Shown here piece after piece: positions 24,605-32,946 of a stretch of DNA of 64,000 bases (positions within the stretch are counted from its first letter, which is position 1; every line of letters starts with the position of its first letter). This DNA is from Chitinophaga sp. Ak27 (GTDB lineage Bacteria; Bacteroidota; Bacteroidia; Chitinophagales; Chitinophagaceae). The stretch spans positions 1-64,000 of the forward strand of contig NZ_JABAOB010000005.1 in assembly GCF_012726295.1 (NCBI RefSeq), written 5' to 3'. Made by a program: the position numbers and the translations under genes. The notes beneath the pieces were generated by a model. It worked only from the letters and a program-made list of their open reading frames with translations. It had not been told where the DNA came from and did no database searches.

Positions 24605-25192
24605 ATGGGGGAGCCTGTAGAGGAAGGCCATCAAGCCGCCACGTTATTACAGCAAGAGTTGACCTCTCTTGAACTGGTCTTTAAAGAGTGCTACCCGGTT
24701 CTCCTCGCTTACGCCTGCAAGTTTGTATCACGCGAAACGGCAGAAGATATCGTACAGGATGTTTTTGTCCAGATATATAAAAAAGGTACTTCTCTTCATA
24801 TTACCACCAATATCAAAAGCTACCTGTTTCGCAGCATTCATAACAGCTGCCTGGATTATATCAAACACGAAGCCGTACATCAACGCTATATTAATGCAGC
24901 TTTCCCGGTATTGACAGAGGCGGAGTTGAATTATTTTAGTCCCGATGGGCCCCGGCAAAGCCTGTTGGAGCAAGACAACCTGGCAGCCAGCGTATGGCGT
25001 GCCATAGAAGACCTCCCACCCAAGTGCCGGGAAGTAGTGAAGCTTCGGTACCAGCAGGGGCTTAAAACAGGCGAAATTTCCGCCGCCATGGGTATTTCTT
25101 CCCGTACCGTGGAAACGCAACTCTATAAAGCCATTAAGCAACTAAAGAACATCGTACGAAAAGTAAATTACCTGTTTTCCGTTATGTATTAG
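24605..25192 (+). CDS. RNA polymerase ECF sigma factor (Bacteroidota SusC-linked type)
   Basis: A 195-residue sigma-70 family ECF factor. Region 2 covers about 25-95 (YACKFVSRETAEDIVQDVFVQIYKKG, then IKSYLFRSIHNSCLDYIKH), and region 4 covers about 130-185 (LPPKCREVVKLRYQQGLKTGEISAAMGISSRTVETQLYKA, helix-turn-helix). It is the first gene of a sigma-FecR-SusC-SusD locus, so it should be released by the downstream FecR anti-sigma factor when the SusC transducer is occupied. No alternative start exists downstream, making the ATG at 24605 firm in spite of the very short leader. Confidence 0.93.
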   Translation: MGEPVEEGHQAATLLQQELTSLELVFKECYPVLLAYACKFVSRETAEDIVQDVFVQIYKKGTSLHITTNIKSYLFRSIHNSCLDYIKHEAVHQRYINAAFPVLTEAELNYFSPDGPRQSLLEQDNLAASVWRAIEDLPPKCREVVKLRYQQGLKTGEISAAMGISSRTVETQLYKAIKQLKNIVRKVNYLFSVMY

Positions 25193-25281
25193 CCCCGGGT
25201 TTACCACCTCTTCACCTTTTTTCTAAAAAAAACAAAAAAACTGTACGTAGAAATAATCCCCTTGTCGTCTAAATAAATGAC

Positions 25282-26268
25282 ATGTCACTACATTACAATA
25301 CCAACGATTTGGATTATAGCATTTTAATAAAGTTCATCGAAGGTCAGGCCAGCAGGGAAGAAGCAGCGGAGGTAGTTGCGTGGCTGCAGGCATCGCCCAG
25401 CAACCAGGCACTATATTTCCAGGTAAAAGACATCTTTGATCAGCAACTGGCAGCGAAGATTCCGGCTACTGCAGCCGAGGAAAGCTGGCGCCAGGTAACA
25501 GAGAAGCTATCGGCTTCGTCGCAGCCGGCTCCAGTAAGGCGATTAGGCTGGCTGAAAGTGGCAGCGGCAATAGCCATACTATTACTGGCAGGAGGTACTG
25601 CCATTTACCTGCTTACCAGGACCGCCCCTCAGCCGGCGCCCCTGGCAGTATTGGTAGCCAAGAAAACAACAGTACAAACCATATTGCTGCCAGACAGCAC
25701 CCGGATATGGGTTAAACCGGGCAGCTCCCTGAAAATGCAGGATACAAAAGATGGAGCTACCCGCGAAGTATGGCTGGAAGGCAGCGCTTATTTTGAAGTC
25801 GTTAAAAAAGCTGCCCAACCATTTACCGTACATATTCCGGATATGACAGTAACCGTGCTGGGAACTTCTTTTACCGTTAATGATGATCAGCGCCATGCTA
25901 TGGTGATGGTCAACACTGGTCTGATTAAAGCCACCGCCTTTCAACAGGAATTGTTGCTGCACCCAGGGGAAAGAGGAAAGATCGTAGATAAAAAAATCCT
26001 GACAGATCATATCAACCCGCAGCTGTATGCAGCCTGGAAGGATGGGAATTATAAATTTGAAAACACTTCCGTGGGGGAAATAAAAGAATTATTGCACGCA
26101 AACTACGGATATGAAGTAGAAATATTACAACCACAAAAGTTTAAGGATACCAGGATCAGCGGGCGAGTGCTCATTACCGATGAAATAAGTTTATGTAAAG
26201 CATTGTCCGCTATGCTGGAAGCAGATGTTCATAAAACAGGTAACCGGATTATTATTCAACCAAAGTAA
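25282..26268 (+). CDS. FecR-type anti-sigma factor
   Basis: A 328-residue membrane anti-sigma factor: cytoplasmic N-terminal part about 1-90 with EGQASREEAAEVVAWLQAS, one membrane helix about 95-112 (VAAAIAILLLAGGTAIYLL), then the periplasmic FecR domain (TILLPDSTRIWVKPGSSLKM, EVWLEGSAYFEV, VLGTSFTVNDD) and a C-terminal DUF4974 STN-like part (YKFENTSVGEIKELLHANYGYEVEI). It receives the signal from the SusC transducer's N-terminal domain. It is 89 bp downstream of the sigma gene and 328 bp before susC. Confidence 0.93.
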   Translation: MSLHYNTNDLDYSILIKFIEGQASREEAAEVVAWLQASPSNQALYFQVKDIFDQQLAAKIPATAAEESWRQVTEKLSASSQPAPVRRLGWLKVAAAIAILLLAGGTAIYLLTRTAPQPAPLAVLVAKKTTVQTILLPDSTRIWVKPGSSLKMQDTKDGATREVWLEGSAYFEVVKKAAQPFTVHIPDMTVTVLGTSFTVNDDQRHAMVMVNTGLIKATAFQQELLLHPGERGKIVDKKILTDHINPQLYAAWKDGNYKFENTSVGEIKELLHANYGYEVEILQPQKFKDTRISGRVLITDEISLCKALSAMLEADVHKTGNRIIIQPK

Positions 26269-26596
26269 GCATGTTAAAAACAAAGTATCGTCAAAAACCG
26301 AACAGGTAATTATCATTAATTCTGAAAATTCTTATTGTGAAAAGCCTGGTTATTGCAGTCTTATTGGGCAACTGCAGTGATGTAGCGCGCATTAGTGGAT
26401 AAAATATTTATCATGTACCTCCTACTAACCGGGAGCACTGCGGGCCAGGTAATATCCATATTTTTTCTCGTAGCCATATACTAGCAACAGTGACAATAAA
26501 TAACAATAATGAAACGAAACACAACGGTAGCAGTACCACTTTAATGATGTAGTCTTTTAACCAAATATGTAGTCTTTAACCAAAATTTTTTTCGTT
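26269..26596 (+). other. 328-bp gap between fecR and susC
   Basis: No gene of normal size. It holds a weak 6-bp inverted repeat (26354-26359 with 26371-26376), an unremarkable AT-rich middle part, and a tandem duplication just before the susC start (annotated separately). The length suggests that susC has its own promoter here, perhaps the target of the ECF sigma factor, but I cannot name its elements. Confidence 0.5.
26547..26585 (+). repeat. Two-copy tandem repeat upstream of susC
   Basis: ATGTAGTCTTTTAACCAAAT (26547-26566) is followed at once by ATGTAGTCTTTAACCAAAA (26567-26585), differing mainly by one T. The second copy ends 11 bp before the susC ATG. It may be a duplicated operator/leader element or a slippage product. 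Confidence 0.85.
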
Positions 26597-29500
26597 ATGA
26601 AATTTGGATCTCTACGGCATTGCCTGAAGGGAATGGCCGGCCTATGTCTTGTACTGGCCGTTACCCCTTCTTCCTTACAAGCGCAGGATGCAATGGCCAG
26701 CATCCAGGATCAATCCCGCCAGGAGCGAGGTAGAAGTAGTCCCTCAGATATCCCGGGCACACAAATGATACCACTGAGGGATATCCTGGAAAAAATTTAT
26801 ACCAGGTATCAGCTGAGGATTGCGCTCAATGAAAAATATGCAAAAGATATCTATCTCCCTGATAAAATACTGAAAATGGAATCCTCAAAAGTGGTTCCGT
26901 TTCTACAGAAAGCACTACAAACCCATAACCTGACACTGAACCAGATGGGGGAATCGCAATATGTGATTGCACCAGTCAGTCACCCCGCCCCCGCAGTACG
27001 CAAACCCGCCGTTAAGCTGAAAGTATCCGGCACCGTAAAAGACAAGCTGGGAGCGGCACTGGTAGGCGTAACCGTAAAAATAGTAGGAACGCCCACAGGC
27101 ACTACCACCAATGATAAAGGCTATTATGAGCTGGATGTAGAACCAACAGACATACTTGAATTTTCCTATATCGGTTATCAATCTCAGCAGATCACCGTTA
27201 GAAATAAAGTAGATATCAACGTAGAAATGCTGGCGAAAGAAGGCGGGCTCAATGAAGTGGTGGTAGTAGGATTTGGCGCACAAAAGAAAATCAGCCTGGT
27301 AGGCGCACAGTCTACCATTAAACCAGAGGAGCTGAAACTGCCGGTAAGAAGTTTAACCAACGCCCTGGGCGGCCGGCTGGCGGGCATTGTAGCTGTACAA
27401 CGCAGTGGCGAACCCGGCTATGATGGCTCCGATATCTGGATACGTGGTATTTCTACCTTTGGCTCCAGTCCACGTGGCCCGCTCATTATCGTAGATGGTG
27501 TGCCCGATCGTAGCATTAATGACCTGGACCCTGAAGACATTGCCAGCTTTACCGTACTGAAAGATGCTTCCGCTACCGCCGTATACGGCACCCGCGGCGC
27601 TAATGGCGTTATCCTGGTAAATACCAAATCCGGCAAGCCTGGCAAGCCACAGATCAACCTGGAGCTGAACCAGGCCATCACGAAATTTACACAACTACCC
27701 AAATTTGCAGACGCCCCCACCTTTATGAGATTATACAATGAAGGGCTGCAAATGAGAGGCAGGACACCACTGTATTCCGATGAACAGATACAAAAACATA
27801 TTTCCGGTGAAGACCCCGACCTGTATCCCAACGTTGACTGGTTTAATGTACTGTTTAATAAATTCGGTCAGAGCAGAAGAGCCAACCTCAACGTGCGCGG
27901 AGGCTCTGAGTTTGCCACGTATTATATTTCCGCCGGTTATTACTCAGAAGTAGGTTTGCTGAAACGCGATCATGTACAATCCTATAATTCAGATATTAAA
28001 CTAGACCGGTATAATTTCACTACTAACGTTGACGCCAATATCACCAAAACAACCAAACTGGAATTAGGCATCAACGGTTTTATTATCAACAGCAATTATC
28101 CGGGTATTGGCACCAATGCTTTGTTCGACCTGGCTACTCAGGTGCCGCCTCACCTGATACCGCCACAGTATTCCAATGGCCAATGGCCTAAGATTCCCGG
28201 AGGAAGCTATCCCAGCCCTTACCGCAATCTTACCCAATCCGGTTATGCTACAGAATACCGCAATACCATCCGTTCCAATATCAGGCTGCGCCAAAACCTC
28301 GACTTCTTCGTGAAAGGGCTTTCGTTCACCAGTATGTTTGCATTTGATTCCTATGGCTGGAATAACCTCAACAGGAAAAGGGAAGTGCAAACCTATTACG
28401 CTACCGGACGTGACTCTGCCGGCAACCTGTTGACAAACATTGTTGATCCGGGCTCTAATGTACTGGGATTCGATGTATCGAGAGGAGGCAACCGCCGGTT
28501 TTATACCGAAACCGCATTGAACTACGCCAATAAATTCGGCGATCACGATGTTTCCGGTTTATTACTCTATAACCAGTCAGATTATATAGATGCGGATGCC
28601 GGTACCCTCATTTCCTCCATTCCTTACCGTATCAGGGGGTTAAGTGGAAGAGCTACCTACGGTTATAAGAACCGCTACTTTGCAGAAGCTAACTTCGGTT
28701 ACAATGGATCAGAAAACTTCACACCCAATAAACGTTATGGCTTGTTTCCCTCTTTTGGAGTGGGTTGGGTAGTATCCAATGAAAGCTTTTTTGCGTCGCT
28801 CAGTAACGTATTCAGCTACTTCAAACTCCGCTATACCTATGGTTTATCCGGAAATAGTAATACCGGTTCCCGCTTCCTGTTCCTGACCAGGATAAGGGCA
28901 GATAACGGCCTCGGCTATACGTTTGGCGTACCCGGAAACACTTCCTGGTACAGCGGCCTGGAAGAAGACCAGATTGGCTCCGAGGTAAGCTGGGAAACAG
29001 GTAAACGCCAAAACCTGGGCATCGAAATAAAGGCATTCCATGACGAGCTTTCGCTGATCGTGGAATTATTTAAAGAGCGCAGAACAGGTATCCTGCTAAG
29101 ACAATATGATATTCCTTACGCTTCCGGCTATACGAGCGGTAATATACCTTACCGGAATATAGGTATTACGGAGAATAAAGGCATTGACGTAACCCTTGAC
29201 TATAACAAATCATTTTCCAAGAACTATTGGATTGGGTTTAGGGGTAACTTCAACTTCAATATCAACAAAGATGTATACGATGGTTTACCACCATGGCAAT
29301 ATCCCTGGCTGAACCGTACCGGTCATCCTATTGATCAGCGTTTCGGTTACGTAGCACTGGGCTTATTCGCAGATTCTGCTGAAATCACCAAATCGCCCAA
29401 ACAGGCGGGAGATGTACGCCCAGGCGACATCAAATATAAAGACCTGAACGGCGATGGACTGATCAACAGCTACGATCAACAGGCCATTGGCTACGGTTCA

Positions 29501-29998
29501 GTACCCCGCATCGTATACGGCCTCAATTTCAGCGTAGGCGCCAAAGGATTTGATCTAAGCCTGTTTTTCCAGGGAGTAGCGATGGTAGACTTCATGTACA
29601 GCGGTGGACATGCCACTAACCCATTCTATGAAGGACCTACTATCGGCAATCTATATACGGTAGCAACCGACCGTTGGACACCCGACAACCCTAATACACG
29701 GCCTTTCTACCCAAGGATGTCAACCCGGCAGGATATTACCACCAACTATTATGAGAGCACGTGGTGGATGAAACGGGCCGATTATATACGCCTGAAAAGT
29801 GCAGAGCTGGGCTATACTTTCAGCGGTGATAAATTGCAGCGATTTGGCTTAAAGAACATACGTACTTATGTAAATGGTACTAACCTGTTTACCATTTCTC
29901 CCTGGAAAATATGGGACCCGGAATTGGGCGATGGCAGAGGCACCGCTTATCCTAACACCACTTCATTCAACTTTGGCATCCGCGCTAACTTCAAATAA
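26597..29998 (+). CDS. susC: SusC/RagA family TonB-linked outer-membrane transducer
   Basis: A 1133-residue TonB-dependent importer. Signal peptide about 1-29 (ending LQAQ); an STN signalling domain about 52-118 (IPLRDILEKIYTRYQLRIALNEK) that contacts the FecR partner; a CarboxypepD_reg-like domain about 135-212; a plug starting LNEVVVVGFGAQKK with the SusC signature PLIIVDGVPDRSINDLDPEDI and LKDASATAVYGTRGANG; and a barrel ending FNFGIRANFK. The STN domain, together with the upstream sigma/FecR genes, marks it as a self-inducing transducer. Followed 11 bp later by susD. Its ligand is unknown since no enzymes are linked. Confidence 0.95.
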   Translation: MKFGSLRHCLKGMAGLCLVLAVTPSSLQAQDAMASIQDQSRQERGRSSPSDIPGTQMIPLRDILEKIYTRYQLRIALNEKYAKDIYLPDKILKMESSKVVPFLQKALQTHNLTLNQMGESQYVIAPVSHPAPAVRKPAVKLKVSGTVKDKLGAALVGVTVKIVGTPTGTTTNDKGYYELDVEPTDILEFSYIGYQSQQITVRNKVDINVEMLAKEGGLNEVVVVGFGAQKKISLVGAQSTIKPEELKLPVRSLTNALGGRLAGIVAVQRSGEPGYDGSDIWIRGISTFGSSPRGPLIIVDGVPDRSINDLDPEDIASFTVLKDASATAVYGTRGANGVILVNTKSGKPGKPQINLELNQAITKFTQLPKFADAPTFMRLYNEGLQMRGRTPLYSDEQIQKHISGEDPDLYPNVDWFNVLFNKFGQSRRANLNVRGGSEFATYYISAGYYSEVGLLKRDHVQSYNSDIKLDRYNFTTNVDANITKTTKLELGINGFIINSNYPGIGTNALFDLATQVPPHLIPPQYSNGQWPKIPGGSYPSPYRNLTQSGYATEYRNTIRSNIRLRQNLDFFVKGLSFTSMFAFDSYGWNNLNRKREVQTYYATGRDSAGNLLTNIVDPGSNVLGFDVSRGGNRRFYTETALNYANKFGDHDVSGLLLYNQSDYIDADAGTLISSIPYRIRGLSGRATYGYKNRYFAEANFGYNGSENFTPNKRYGLFPSFGVGWVVSNESFFASLSNVFSYFKLRYTYGLSGNSNTGSRFLFLTRIRADNGLGYTFGVPGNTSWYSGLEEDQIGSEVSWETGKRQNLGIEIKAFHDELSLIVELFKERRTGILLRQYDIPYASGYTSGNIPYRNIGITENKGIDVTLDYNKSFSKNYWIGFRGNFNFNINKDVYDGLPPWQYPWLNRTGHPIDQRFGYVALGLFADSAEITKSPKQAGDVRPGDIKYKDLNGDGLINSYDQQAIGYGSVPRIVYGLNFSVGAKGFDLSLFFQGVAMVDFMYSGGHATNPFYEGPTIGNLYTVATDRWTPDNPNTRPFYPRMSTRQDITTNYYESTWWMKRADYIRLKSAELGYTFSGDKLQRFGLKNIRTYVNGTNLFTISPWKIWDPELGDGRGTAYPNTTSFNFGIRANFK

Positions 29999-30009
29999 AA
30001 CTGAACACT

Positions 30010-31833
30010 ATGATGCGTCGTTTATTCAAAAAAAATATCCTGTTGCTGCTACTGCCTGCATTGCTGGCGGCTGGTTGTAAAAAAGGATATCTCAATACCG
30101 TACCGGACAATATTACCACGCTGAAAGATGTATTCAGCAACAGGGCCATGACAGAGCAATGGCTGGCACGCCTGTATAATCCCATGCCCGATATGTGGGC
30201 CCAGCCTTATAGCATTCCGTGGACGGGGCAATGCGATGAAGTAGACTATGCCTGGGTACAACCGGGTATTAACTCAGGCGCCATCACTCCGGATAATGCC
30301 AGTCCTTCCTACTGGAACGGCTACTATCAAACCATTCGGCAGGCAGCCATTTTCCTGAAGCATGCCGATGAAAATAAAGAAATCACCGCGCAGCCGGGCG
30401 GGGTGGAGCTGCTGAAACAATATAAAGCAGAAGCACGGTTCTTGAGGGCTTACTATTACTGGCTATTGATGCGTCAATATGGACCAGTAGTATTAATGGG
30501 TGAGGAACCCAAACTTCCTGAAGATGATTTCCAGATTCCAAGAAGTCCCTGGGACGAATGCGTAGCTTATGTATTATCCGAAATGGATAAAGCGATGCCT
30601 GATTTGCCGGTACAACACATGAACCCGGTAGATCCTACACAACCGGATGTAACGCAAACCGGTCGCATTACCAAACCTATCGTGATGGCGGTAAAATCGC
30701 AGATATTGCTGTATAGCGCCAGCCCCTTATTCAATGGCAATAGTGAATTGAGCAACTTTAAAAACTTCGATGGAACCACTTTATTCAACCCCACCTTCGA
30801 TAAAGAAAAGTGGAAGAAAGCGGCGGACGCAGCTAAAGCAGTGATAGACCTTAACAGGTGGGAATTATACACCGTAGCGGATCCTGATCCATTCCGGGCT
30901 GCCTTTCTTTCCTGCCGGAATTTATTCTTCGATGGCTGGCAAAAAGAAGCCATCTGGATACGGACCAGCTCTGATCACGTAGGCAACTGGGAGCGGCACT
31001 GCTCGCCCAGGTGCGCCAATGGCTCCGGCTGGAACGGTATTGCCGTAACCCAGGAAATGGTGGATGTATTCCGCATGGCCGGTGGCAAACCGATTACAGA
31101 TAACACCAGCGGCTATACAGAAAGCGGGTTTACAGATGTAGCTACCCCGTACTATGTAAGTGGCACTTCCAACATGTACCTTGGACGTGAAGCCCGATTT
31201 TATGTAGATGTGACCTTTAATGGTTCGGTGGTACCGGTAGTACCTCAAACCGGGCAAACAAGGGTAGAGTTTTTCTTTACCGGTAACTCTGGTAAGAACG
31301 GCGCCCCCCGCGACTGGCCCTCCACAGGCTATACTGCCCGTAAAAATATCCATCCCAATACAGACTTCAGAAGTGGTAGAAGCTTCTCCCGGCCGGCTAT
31401 GATGATCCGTCTCGGTGAAATTTACCTGAACTATGCAGAAGCGCTGAACGAATATGATCCCGGAAATCCCGACATCTTAAAATATCTTAACAAGATCCGC
31501 AACAGGGGAGGACTTCCGGATATGGTAGCCGGCGCCAGCCAGTTGGAAATGCGCAAACAGATCCACCTGGAACGACAGATAGAACTGATATTTGAAGGAC
31601 AACGTTATTGGGATGTGCGTCGCTGGAAAGTGGCCAATACACCAGAACAGCACCAGGGCGGACAGTTTCACGGGATGAACATTGAAAAAGGCAGCTTCCT
31701 GTCGGACCCCGAGTTCCATAAAAGAATAGTGGCCTTTACCCGGGCGCAATGGGATAATAAATTTTATTTTTATCCAGTACCCCAGAGTGAAATTGACCGG
31801 AATAAGAAATTAGTGCAGTTTCCGGGGTATTAA
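30010..31833 (+). CDS. susD: SusD/RagB family nutrient-binding lipoprotein
   Basis: A 607-residue surface lipoprotein with lipobox LAAGC near residue 22. The TPR-rich SusD body is clear: EARFLRAYYYWLLMRQYGPVVLMGE near 139, the TGRITKPIVMAVKSQILLYSASPLFNG segment near 217, MIRLGEIYLNYAEALNEYDP near 463 and IELIFEGQRYWDVRRWK near 528. It forms the lid of the SusC pore and binds the glycan or other nutrient. It is the last gene of the locus and is followed by a strong terminator. Confidence 0.95.
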   Translation: MMRRLFKKNILLLLLPALLAAGCKKGYLNTVPDNITTLKDVFSNRAMTEQWLARLYNPMPDMWAQPYSIPWTGQCDEVDYAWVQPGINSGAITPDNASPSYWNGYYQTIRQAAIFLKHADENKEITAQPGGVELLKQYKAEARFLRAYYYWLLMRQYGPVVLMGEEPKLPEDDFQIPRSPWDECVAYVLSEMDKAMPDLPVQHMNPVDPTQPDVTQTGRITKPIVMAVKSQILLYSASPLFNGNSELSNFKNFDGTTLFNPTFDKEKWKKAADAAKAVIDLNRWELYTVADPDPFRAAFLSCRNLFFDGWQKEAIWIRTSSDHVGNWERHCSPRCANGSGWNGIAVTQEMVDVFRMAGGKPITDNTSGYTESGFTDVATPYYVSGTSNMYLGREARFYVDVTFNGSVVPVVPQTGQTRVEFFFTGNSGKNGAPRDWPSTGYTARKNIHPNTDFRSGRSFSRPAMMIRLGEIYLNYAEALNEYDPGNPDILKYLNKIRNRGGLPDMVAGASQLEMRKQIHLERQIELIFEGQRYWDVRRWKVANTPEQHQGGQFHGMNIEKGSFLSDPEFHKRIVAFTRAQWDNKFYFYPVPQSEIDRNKKLVQFPGY

Positions 31834-31849
31834 AATATTGATAAACAAA

Positions 31850-31893
31850 AAAGGAGATGTTTTCTGTCAGCAGAAAACATCTCCTTTCTTTTT
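31850..31893 (+). terminator. Strong Rho-independent terminator after susD
   Basis: Perfect 17-bp stem (31850-31866 with 31871-31887), 4-nt loop TCAG and a T-rich tail. It ends the sigma/FecR/SusC/SusD transcript. Confidence 0.93.
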
Positions 31894-32419
31894 ATAAATT
31901 CTTAGCCTGTACTATGTTCCAGTAGCTTTGCGGCTTGTAAAAAGTAAAATAATCCCGGGGGCGACAATTTCCTGTGGGTATTGTCGTTTATTAATACAAC
32001 AAACCAGGCAGCATCTTACCACCTCCCTGATGCAGATTCTCTTTCCGCCTTTGAAATGAAATGCTATAGTGTAGATGTTGACTAAAAAAAAAGACCTGCA
32101 AGCTAAAAAACCCGCAGGTGTTCATAACCTATGCCAACTTTAGAGTAATCGTTAAAACTTAAACCGTTAAAATCTATAAAGCTTAAGTCCTGTAATATTT
32201 TGAGTATTGTTCTTTTTTGTATTTGTGCGTTTATAAGTGATAACGCAATGGAAAATATATTTGTTCAAAAAATGCTAAAAAATTTTGGTTTTAACTTTTT
32301 GTGCCTTTTCAGGCGTGCTTCATAATTACTTACGAATACATATTTCCTTTGGATTGCTAAAATGGAAAAAAAATTAAAAAATTTATTATTATTTAATTTT
32401 TAAATATATAAGTAAATGT
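31894..32419. other. 526-bp gene-free region with hairpins
   Basis: No convincing ORF and no tRNA. Contents: a 7-bp hairpin (31962-31968 with 31980-31986), a minus-strand terminator-like hairpin with a nine-A run at 32084-32092 (annotated separately), a TATATTTG box on the plus strand (32256-32263) without a -33 partner, and an almost pure AT inverted repeat (about 32367-32402) right after the mce stop that could weakly end mce transcription. A small RNA on the minus strand is possible. Confidence 0.5.
32084..32119 (-). terminator. Orphan minus-strand terminator-like hairpin
   Basis: Stem ACCTGC/GCAGGT (32094-32099 with 32114-32119) with a 14-nt loop, followed on the minus strand by C and nine T within 11 nt. 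The nearest minus-strand gene, mce, ends 300 bp upstream. It may close a long 3' UTR or a separate small RNA. Confidence 0.55.
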
Positions 32420-32821
32420 TTACTTGATATCCTGACAAATTTCGATCAAAACCCCGTTACTGTGCTTAGGATGCAGGAAACATATTAACTTATTATCTGC
32501 TCCTTTTTTGGGTGTTTCCTGGAGTAAAACGAAGCCCTCTTCCTGTAATCTTTTCATTTCCGCATAGATATCCGCTACTTCAAAAGCGATATGATGCATA
32601 CCCTCTCCTTTTTTATCCAGGAACTTTGCGATGACGCTTTCCGGCCCGGTGGCCTCCAGCAATTCAATCTTGGTTTCGTTCTGTTGAAAAAAGGCAGTCA
32701 TCACCTGTTCACTGGTTACCTCTTCCTGCTTATAACAGGGGGTATTCAACAACTTTTCAAATAAGGGAACGGAAGTAGACAAAGAATTTACAGCTATGCC
32801 AATATGTTCTACCCTGAGCAT
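32420..32821 (-). CDS. mce: Methylmalonyl-CoA epimerase
   Basis: Interconverts (R)- and (S)-methylmalonyl-CoA. The 133-residue vicinal-oxygen-chelate protein has the expected metal ligands: His6 (VEHIGIAV), a Gln/His pair around GMHHIAFEV near 75 and Glu in GVLIEICQ at the C-terminus. Length and order match the family. It is monocistronic and divergent from the cysteine desulfurase gene. It would act with methylmalonyl-CoA mutase; a stand-alone B12-binding mutase subunit is encoded at 60774-61193. Confidence 0.94.
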   Translation of the reverse strand: MLRVEHIGIAVNSLSTSVPLFEKLLNTPCYKQEEVTSEQVMTAFFQQNETKIELLEATGPESVIAKFLDKKGEGMHHIAFEVADIYAEMKRLQEEGFVLLQETPKKGADNKLICFLHPKHSNGVLIEICQDIK

Positions 32822-32907
32822 GTTTAATTGTTTTGAATGTATGCCAAATGCAGTATCCGTATAGCTTTTGCGGTCTGCTTAACCCGGTAAAAATAGAACT
32901 TATGTTG

Positions 32908-32915
32908 TAAATTTG
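32908..32915 (+). promoter_or_regulatory. -7 promoter box for the cysteine desulfurase gene
   Basis: TAAATTTG fits TAnnTTTG exactly, 31 bp before the ATG. No -33 TTG at standard spacing. Confidence 0.5.
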
Positions 32916-32946
32916 TTAGGTTCGGCTTTTCTATAAAAGAAAGATT

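Noticed and set aside
26337..26402. 21-codon GTG frame with a lipobox-like LLGNC in the fecR-susC gap
   Set aside because: Too short and without a ribosome-binding site or similarity; likely chance.
32256..32263. Plus-strand promoter in the 32.2-kb gap
   Set aside because: The -7 box is exact but the nearest TTG is 30 nt away and no gene follows on that strand before iscS.
32272..32325. 17-codon ATG frame after a TATATTTG box in the gene-free region
   Set aside because: The box has no -33 partner at proper spacing and the peptide is featureless.
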